Shown in pieces: positions 57,601 through 64,000 of a stretch of DNA of 64,000 nucleotides. Numbering within the stretch: the stretch's first letter is position 1; every line of letters starts with the position of its first letter. Below the pieces are notes generated by a model. That model was not told the DNA's origin, searched no databases, and was given only the letters and a program-made list of their open reading frames with translations. The DNA is from Ipomoea triloba (lineage: Eukaryota > Streptophyta > Magnoliopsida > Solanales > Convolvulaceae), in the NCBI RefSeq assembly GCF_003576645.1, contig NC_044919.1:21676734-21740733 (forward strand). The letters are read 5' to 3'. The position numbers were made by a program, and so were the translations under genes.

Positions 57601-58553
57601 TGTCTTCTAGACCCCATGCAAAAACTTCTTTAAATTGTTGGATGACCTCGACTATTTGGGCTCTTAGCTCTGGTGCCAACCCAGTTCCAATCTTTACAAC
57701 TTTATCCGCTCGTGCGGGATCGATCACCACATCTTCTGTTTCAGATGCAGGCTCAGCGCGGGGCCAACCCTCCTCTTCCTTTAGCACTTTTTCTGCAATG
57801 GTGTGGACCAGCAGATATTTCTGTCCGATTTTCTTGCATGCTTTGACGTAACAGCTACGAGCTGCTCTTTGATCTCCTCTTAGAACTCCTATCCCATATG
57901 GCGTGGGAAATTTCATACACAGGTGCTTCATCGAAATTATCGCCTTCAGATCCTCCAAAGCTGGCCTCCCCAGTATGATGTTATGGGTACATGTGAGTTT
58001 CACTACAATGAACTCCATGTTTATCTTGGAGGTGTTGGGGCTCGCGCCTATCTCCACTGGTAGTACTACGAATCCCTCTATCTCTATTGAATCCCTAGTA
58101 AAACCAGAAAGTGGAGTCCGTACCTCTTTGAGCTGATTTCTGGGCAGTCCTAGTTTGGTGAAAGCGTCGTAGTACATCACGTTGACTGAGCTTTCGGTGT
58201 CTACGAGTATGCGATGCACAATGCTGTCGTTAATCTCCATCTTGATTACCAACGCGTCTCGGTGAGGCAGTGGACCTTTTGGGAGGTCATCGTCAAAGAA
58301 GGTAATGGTTTCCCTCCTTTGCTTTTTTTCCTTTGGAAGGCTGACCACCTCTCCTACATATAACTGGCGACTTCATTTTTTCCGTTCTACTTGTGTGTCT
58401 CCGCCTGTAGGACCTCCATAGATAAAGTGTATCCATTTTCTTACCACTCGAGGATGACGGCTCGGAGCTGTCATCCTTTTTCCAAACGGTTTTTGGTAGA
58501 TTGCGTGGAGTCTATTGCTGGCCTGACCATTTGACGAACTGTCTAAAATAGCC
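54616..58553 (-). pseudogene. gypsy pol: protease, RT, RNase H, integrase
   Basis: Order on the minus strand: aspartic protease (58348-57431; HRILVDTESSVNVMYYDAF, active-site DTG now DTE); reverse transcriptase (57427-56780; YVDDMIVKS catalytic box) after an in-frame TAG between YYP and WLSNIV; a frameshift or short deletion near 56790; RT connection and RNase H (56798-56070; STDGSSNNKGCGGGIVL, NNEAEYEAL); a TAA near 56071; integrase (56042-55047; HHCC region with CPKCQEF, GIDLVGDL, IITNNGRQFEG with the second catalytic Asp as Asn, NGQAENANRTIL); a frameshift; then the C-terminal end 55017-54616. It is inactive at several independent sites. Confidence 0.88.
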
Positions 58554-58556
58554 CCT

Positions 58557-60158
58557 CTAGATGAGTTCCTCAATCTGGTGTTTTAACACGTTGCATTCAT
58601 CAGTATCATGGCCCACCTGCCTATGGAATTTGCAATATTTAGATTGATCCGCATTTGGGGAGACTTTCATGCACTCCGGCAGAAATTGCACGATCCCCAT
58701 TTCTTCGTCTTGGTTTAGGATTACGCTAACCGGGTGAGTTAGCGGTGTCAGATGTCGCAGTGAGATGAGACGCGGTCGCTCATCTCTTTCCTTCTTCGAG
58801 GGTGGTTGGTTTGGCCGTGGTGCCTGGCTAGGCGGACTAGCTTTATCAGGTTGCCCACTCTTTCGTCCTTCCTCCTCATCCTTCTTTCTCCTGTCAGCCT
58901 CTTCTGCGTCTGCGTACCGGTTGGTCATTCTCATGAGTTCTTCATAATAGCGTTGGTGGTGGGCGTTCAGTTGTTTGTGGAAGTCGCCTGACCTCAGTGC
59001 TTGGATGAAGATGAGAATTGCTGCCTTGGAATCGAAGTCATATACGTTGTTGACTTCTTTTTTCCATTTGCTTAAAAAGTCTAGCAGGCTTTCTCCCCTA
59101 TCCTGTTTTACCCCGCAGAGATGCGAGAATGGCTTCTTATGTTGTATATTTCCTGAGAAATAGGACAAGAAACTTTTAGATAGCTCTGCAAAAGTCTGAA
59201 TTGATCCGTCCGGGATTGTGTTAAACCAATCTTGAGTCGTTCCGTCCAAAGTGGACAAGAACGCTCTGCACATGATGACATCGCTTGCCCCAATCATCAC
59301 CATGGCTGCCTTGTATCTTGTCATATGCGCGCGCGGGTCAGAAGTGCCAGTGTAGGCCTTGATGGTGGGTAGTCGAAATTCTTTTGGAAGAGGAACTTCC
59401 ATTATGTCCGGGGATAATGGAGCGACCATTCTTATCTCCGGCTCTGGTGAGTGTTCTCTTGCTTCTACTTTCTTCTCCAAATCATCTATCTGCCTTTGGA
59501 GCCTTTCAACCAGGTCTTCTTGTGGTGTTCTGTGTCTAGTGGAGTGACGCGGAGCCAACCCACCAGATTCGCCCATCCTTTCTCCGGATGGTCGTTTGGT
59601 TACTACCTTGCCTGCTTGGGGACGGGGACCTCTATTGGAGGATCCTTGCACCCCCAACCGATCCCGGATAGATCTAGAAGCCGCCGGCCGTTCTCGAACA
59701 GATCTGGAAACTGCCGGGCGCTGCGCTAGACTCCTCGGCTGAGGACCGCTATCCTGTCCTTGAGTTCTATCTCGTCTCGGAGATTGCACTTCCTTCTCCA
59801 GAGGAGGCGATGGCGGTAGAGTCTGGCCTTGCATTCCTGCGACAAGTTGGGCCATTGTCGCTGCCGCCTGTTGAATGACCTGCGCTGCTGCCTGAAAGTC
59901 CACCGCCTGGGCGGGAGCAGCAGTCGCTGGGAGGGGAGTGCGGCCACCACCGTGGTTGTTGTTGGCTACGAAGGTCACCTTCTCTGCGGCGATTGTTGTT
60001 GAGCTGGTTGTTATTGAGCTGGCTACGAAGGTCACCCCCGCGGTTAATGTTGAGCTGCTCACGAAGATCACCCGATGGGTGACCATTGTTGACCTGATGA
60101 GGACTATGCGAGCTGTTGGATCCAGATTGTGCCATTGATAGTGATGAGATGAACTCAA
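58557..60158 (-). pseudogene. gypsy gag
   Basis: The open frame of 533 codons includes the Retrotrans_gag domain (DPRAHMTRYKAAMVMIGAS, FLSTLDGTTQDWFNTIPDGS, FAELSKSFLSYFSGN, about residues 260-400) and a C-terminal CKFHRQVGHDTDEC zinc-type motif. The true N-terminus is probably MAQSGSNSSHSPHQVNNG at 60132 in another frame, with a frameshift near 59950, so the first part of this ORF is likely out of frame. A UAG follows EELI at 58554-58556, where the family normally reads on with RGYF. Gag forms the particle of the element. Confidence 0.82.
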
Positions 60159-60219
60159 TGGTTTGTGGTTTTGTGAATTTTGCTTGAGATCTGATCTCGG
60201 CTCTCAACGGAAGCATCAA

Positions 60220-60394
60220 TGACGGTAATAATGTGTTACCGGGTATATTATTTGAATGTAATGTTGATACAATGTTTGAGTGCAGTGCTCAGCGTGTGTT
60301 TTTAGTCTAGTTCAAGTGTCATGTCTCTACTTTGCGTTGTGAGCCTTTTTATCTTCCTTAGCTCATTAATGGAGCGTTAATGCCAAAGAGCTAA
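60220..60394 (-). repeat. truncated 5' LTR of the gypsy element
   Basis: It begins tgacggtaataatgtgttac (plus strand) like 50602 and stops after gccaaagagctaag, where response-regulator sequence starts. About 200 bp of LTR and the target duplication are missing. Confidence 0.75.
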
Positions 60395-60781
60395 GTTGAC
60401 TTCCATAGCTTCTGGACTCTGATTCCTTGATTTTTTTATCAAGGAAAAATTGTAAACTTTGACAATCTCAGTATAACAAAGTTGGTACTGAGGATCAAAA
60501 TTTATGGAAGTTTCTACATGTTCTTTCTCCCTTTCACTGGAATATTCATTCTTTATCTTTATGGAAGTTTTTGTCATGGCATGATGCCCCTCTCCCAACC
60601 CCAAAAATTCCAGTGCCCTCTGCCCATTCTCCGCTGTGGTCACTTTACAGGAAGAGCTAGCGAGTAGCCATTCGATGAGCTTGCGGTCCACTGAGCTTTC
60701 ATCCACAGCTAACACATGCGGCATCTCGTATTCCGGCTCTACAATTGATGACGAACAAGAAGATGATGAAAGCAACGCCAT
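60394..60781 (-). pseudogene. captured type-A response regulator fragment with intron
   Basis: From the ATG at 60781 it reads [20 protein letters not shown], then [19 protein letters not shown] and [15 protein letters not shown], the N-terminal receiver half of cytokinin-type A response regulators. The first acidic pair is DE instead of DD. After FLGLG comes intron-like sequence, then [12 protein letters not shown], which fits the start of exon 2 ahead of the phospho-acceptor Asp. There the gypsy LTR begins and the rest is lost. The intron shows that genomic DNA was captured. It is a dead fragment. Confidence 0.78.
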
Positions 60782-61099
60782 GTTGTAGCTCGCAAGTAAC
60801 ATATTCCGTGGAACACCAATCTGGGGATGCCTATTTTAGCGGCGGGGTCGGTGAATTTGCAAACCAAGTCATTGGAAGTCAACTAGTCCATCCTCTCGCA
60901 TCCTTCCGGCAACACAGAAGAGACAAACGTAGAAAGACGAATATGCCCCTAGATTACACGGTCAACTTACGAAAATACTAACGGTGGACTAAAATTGGAA
61001 TACTTTAAATAAATGTGGTCTCAATGTGGCAAAAATAACAACAGCGGACTAAAATTGGAAATGCCCTAATAAAAGTAGGACCAAAAAAGGACTTCACTC

Positions 61100-61255
61100 G
61101 CTAAGTATGTATTACTTCGTGGACTAAAATTGGAACACTTTAAATAAATGTGGTCTCAATGTGGCAAAAATAACAAAAGCGGACTAAAATTGGAAATGCC
61201 CTAATAAAAGTAGGACCAAAAAGGATTTCACTCGCTAAGTATGTATTACTTCATC
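61100..61255. repeat. tandem copy of the Pack-MULE right end and target site
   Basis: After the target-site copy GCTAAGTATG (61100-61109) comes gtattacttc and then a second copy of the outer right TIR (about 61118-61233) and a second GCTAAGTATG (61234-61243). The last 120-odd bases of the element plus flank were duplicated in tandem. Confidence 0.75.
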
Positions 61256-61902
61256 CCGTAAAATATAGCCTTGGATTTTATATAAACTTCAAATCTCATA
61301 ATTTTTTCCAAGATCGTATATGTAATATAATATGCATATACTTTGTAATGATAATATAATATTGCTTTTCTCAAGCATAACTTTATAAATAACATTACCA
61401 AAACTTTCCACGTCATTTTTAAAAATATATCATATTTGTCAAGGAGGAGTAGATACCAATTGTAGAGTATTTAAACTCTCAACATAACCACCAAGCTAAG
61501 AGTTGTCTTAAGCCAATCATAATATATATATATATATATACCAAAAATTCCAAGCCAAACATTTACACAACATACACGGGCTCGACATGTCAAGACCCAT
61601 TCTAGATATCTCGAGAATCACCATTCACAATAATACTATTCATCGATAAATGCACTTGCGATCACAATAATCTTATAATTCACATAATACCACACATACT
61701 ATATTTTTTGAGCAAATATCTTTGATATACATATAAATAATGATATCATGTCATACATCATAAAAATATTTATACATTTTAGGGCAAAAAAATAGTTTTG
61801 GTGAACATGAAATCTTACCAATGAAGTCCAAAATTCCATCAACACTTAATAACACCTTGATAAGAAACCTGTAAACCAAATGTAATTATATTATTATTAC
61901 TA
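61256..61902. other. gene-free AT-rich interval
   Basis: Short (AT)n at about 61525-61540. No gene or element ends seen. Confidence 0.5.
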
Positions 61903-62692
61903 CTAGTAAATTACCTGTGTGATGCACAGATTAATTTTTTATTATATATTTAAATAATAAAATTAAAGGTAAAACTAATTATAATATTTGAAAGAGTAAA
62001 TTTATTTAATTATAAGATCAATGTAAAATTATCAATAATATATGACTCGTTTGATTGCATTTATTTTAGAAAAATTGATATGTAATATAATTTATGAAAT
62101 TATATTATTATTAAAATAAATATGTGAAATTAAAAAGCATTAATATGATTTTATTTAATATAACTAACTCAATTACATTGTTGTATGTCCTATTGAAATA
62201 CTCCGCTAAGGCTCGATCTCATGGCCTCCCATACAGGAGAGTCACTACATGCCATCATGCATTAATATGATTTTTTATTATAAAGATAATTTTATTACTA
62301 TTTAAGTACTATGTAATTACTTTCAATTCCTTAACTTCATATTTTTCTTTATTAGCTTAATTACAGTTATTTCCTTATTTTACATAATTCTTTAATTCCA
62401 TTATTATCTTAATTATAATTAATTCACTAATTACATAATAATAAAAGAAAGCAAACGACTACCTAATAATAATAATAATATTATTATAGTACACTATGTT
62501 TTAAAATTTATTTAATAGTTTTCCTTTACAATGATTTTTACCCTTACTGTATATTCATTAACTAATAAATGATTTTTTTTTATTGTGTAAAGATAGTTTT
62601 ATTAACATTTAAAAGCTTTGTATTAAATACTTTTATACTATTAATTATTATTATGATGATAATTTTGAAAACATTTTATTTATTATAAATAT
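61903..62692 (-). mobile_element. Helitron 3' end and interior, minus strand
   Basis: On the minus strand the sequence ends with the hairpin ctgtgcatcacacag and then CTAG (61906-61903), followed by host T. The interior is AT-rich and non-coding and contains a SINE. I could not find the matching 5' end, so the right border is unknown. Confidence 0.55.
62153..62258 (-). mobile_element. tRNA-derived SINE, family 1, diverged, with TSD
   Basis: It resembles the SINE at 48259-48397 on the minus strand (ctaaggctcgatctcatggc, cctcccatacaggag). The direct repeat GCATTAATATGATTTT flanks it (62137-62152, 62259-62274). The A tail has decayed. Confidence 0.75.
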
Positions 62693-62954
62693 TACTCCCT
62701 CTTTCCCATTTTATCTGTCCTACTTACTATGCATTAGTCAAATCAACTCTTTCTTCTTTTTTTATTTTATTTATTATTTTTTACTTATTTCTAAATTTGA
62801 TTTTTTGTGTTTAATAGTACTTTTAATGTAGTTTCTAAATATATAAATTTTGTATATTAATATTAAATTTAATATTATGAAAATTTGAATTAAAAATAAT
62901 TTCAGTCAAGTCTCGTTAACCAAACCAGACACATAAAATGGGACGGAGGGAGTA
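62693..62954. mobile_element. Stowaway-type MITE, well preserved
   Basis: The ends are ctccctctttcccatttta and the inverse of aaaatgggacggagggag, with TA on both sides (62693-62694, 62953-62954). The interior matches the copy at 11932-12195. Confidence 0.85.
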
Positions 62955-63162
62955 ATATTTTGAAAGATTTGCGTATATTTATCAACTAAAAAATAAGTTT
63001 TTTGATTGTAAAGATTGTTTTTTTACCATTTAAATACTCTTTAATTACTTTCAATTCCTTAATTTCTTAATATCCATTATTAATTTAATTACAATTATTT
63101 TCTTATTTTTCTTAATTCATTAATTCCATTATTAAATTAATTTTAATTAATTCTTTAATTAA

Positions 63163-63440
63163 TCTATACTATTAATAAAAACAAAATCCTCCATTTTAAC
63201 TTCGCACCCAAAACACTTTTATACTATTAAGGTTTACATAATATTGTAAAATATGTTAAACAATTCTTATTCGTACTACAATTGTAAATTAAAATGTAGC
63301 AATAGAATTCCTAATAAAATATATTCTTTTTTTAATTTCATATTCGTAATACAATTCTTGATTAAAATTACTAATCGTACTAATACAATATATATACGTC
63401 CCTGCAACGCAATAATATTAATAAAAACAAAATCCTCCAT
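63163..63440 (+). mobile_element. Helitron 5' end and a truncated 3' hairpin
   Basis: TCTATACTATTAATAAAAAC at 63163 follows a host A, the usual 5' end. A partial hairpin ccctgcaacgc (63400-63410) lies where the 3' end should be, but it breaks off and runs into another aatattaataaaaacaaaat copy. It is a truncated or nested remnant. Confidence 0.5.
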
Positions 63441-63479
63441 TTTGTTGTAAGGCAATTTGCCCGTTGGCCATTAGCTCCT

Positions 63480-64000
63480 AACCCGTGAATATTACAGGAA
63501 CATTGCAGGTTGCAGGGAAAGAGTAAAGGGATAGAGAGAACAAAGAATAGGGAGAAAGTGGTTTACAAATATGAATGGTAGACAAGAAAAGAGTATACGG
63601 TATATGAATGGTATATTTAAATACTTTCATGCCTCGTTAAAAACTTTACTAGGAAAACCACGTAGGAAAAACCTAGTTGAAGAAAAGAGTACATGATATT
63701 TATAAACACATGTATAGTCCTGGTTGCCTCCTTAAAACCAAGAAAACCCAATGGGAAAAAAAACCTTAGTTAAGGGAAAAGAGTACAACCATAACTTGTT
63801 GCGTTTAATCTTCAGGATTTGTAAGAGTTGGTGGTCTTCTGGACCAATAATCTCTGTGCATGTTGTTGCTCCCCCTAGAGACAAAAACCTTCCTGATTGT
63901 CTCGTTAAAAACCTTAATTTAAGAAAACCCGGTGGGAAAAACTTAATTAAGGGAAAAAGAGTACAATCATAAGCCTTCATGCATAATCTTCAGGATTTCA
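63480..64000. repeat. LTR-retrotransposon-like direct repeats at the right edge
   Basis: A unit with gcctc(c/g)ttaaaa, aagaaaaccc(a/g)(a/g)tgggaaaa, ttaagggaaaagagtacaa and cttcaggattt recurs at about 63630-63690, 63727-63820 and 63895-63995. Such aaaacccaatgggaaaa repeats usually lie in untranslated or LTR parts of plant copia elements. The element continues beyond the window. Confidence 0.5.

Larger units (their letters stand above)
50602..60394 (-). mobile_element. Ty3/gypsy retrotransposon, probably Tat lineage, with antisense ORFs
   Basis: Gag-pol is on the minus strand. The 3' LTR is 50602-50974 (minus strand TGGTGACAGGG...ATTACCGTCA), preceded by a purine tract in agctagggagtggggggc. 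The 5' LTR survives only as 60220-60394 and is cut at the response-regulator fragment. The primer-binding region just inside reads ttgatgcttccgttgagagc. Between pol and the 3' LTR lies about 3.5 kb with ORFs in the opposite direction (51220-54249), a trait of Tat-type elements. Coding parts are inactivated. Confidence 0.85.
50180..61099. mobile_element. Pack-MULE with about 190-bp TIRs, split by a gypsy element
   Basis: The left end gggtgaagtccttttttggt and the right end, reversed, gagtgaagtccttttttggt are near-identical for about 190 bp (50180-50370 and 60910-61099). A direct repeat GCTAAGTATG flanks it (50170-50179, 61100-61109). Between TIR and gypsy insertion lie two host gene fragments: a UDP-glycosyltransferase at the left and a type-A response regulator at the right. 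There is no transposase. Without the gypsy DNA the element would be roughly 1.3 kb. Confidence 0.88.

Overview
The window looks like nuclear DNA of a flowering plant, probably a eudicot; I cannot name the species. The reasons are AT-rich intergenic DNA, spliced plant-type genes, and dense plant transposons (copia, gypsy, Mutator-like, Helitron, Stowaway, tRNA-SINE). Only two loci look like possible working host genes: a two-exon soluble epoxide hydrolase (2146-4405, minus) and a 50-residue membrane peptide (46655-46807, plus). Most of the rest is transposon or captured gene debris.

Region 1-23 kb. A minus-strand tandem array of epoxide hydrolase genes lies between transposons. Copy A is a 3' exon-1 scrap (about 1540-1769). 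Copy B is intact. Copy C is a 5' exon-1 scrap (9690-9935). Copy D has exon 2 at 10277-10769 and exon 1 at 21935-22441. Copy D's intron was inflated to about 11 kb by a Helitron (10786-14577) and a long-TIR Mutator-like element (about 14863-21051). Without those two, about 1.2 kb of intron is left, close to the 1.3 kb of copy B. Copy D has lost its start codon and splice donor and has a frameshift. The stretch 3486-4703 is repeated, apparently exactly, at 4705-5917 across one N and poly-C, which is most simply an assembly duplication. A Pack-type Mutator element carrying a pyridoxal-phosphate homeostasis gene fragment (6001-7363) sits about 375 bp upstream of copy B, and copy D's flank preserves the empty site.

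Region 23-41 kb. This holds a decayed copia gag, a SINE, MITEs and a chain of segments separated by (TA)n. It also holds a non-autonomous LTR element (30502-36073, TSD CCCTA) with a copia-type element nested inside it (31407-33783). The interior of the nested element is a chimera of a DUF4283-like region, a QWRF-motif fragment and a histone-deacetylase fragment. I consider this the most unusual object in the window. A FAR1-type Mutator transposase pseudogene and a copia gag with its 5' LTR follow.

Region 41-50 kb. Nested Helitron termini, SINEs, MITEs, the small membrane-peptide gene and a 908-base N gap bounded by poly-C.

Region 50-61 kb. A Pack-MULE (50180-61099, 10-bp TSD) carries fragments of a UDP-glycosyltransferase and a type-A response regulator. 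It was split by a Ty3/gypsy element, probably Tat lineage, whose gag-pol is on the minus strand and which has extra antisense ORFs of the Transposase_28 type. Gag-pol is dead: it has stops, the protease DTG is DTE, and an integrase catalytic Asp is Asn.

Region 61-64 kb. Helitron remnants, a SINE, a Stowaway MITE and LTR-like repeats.
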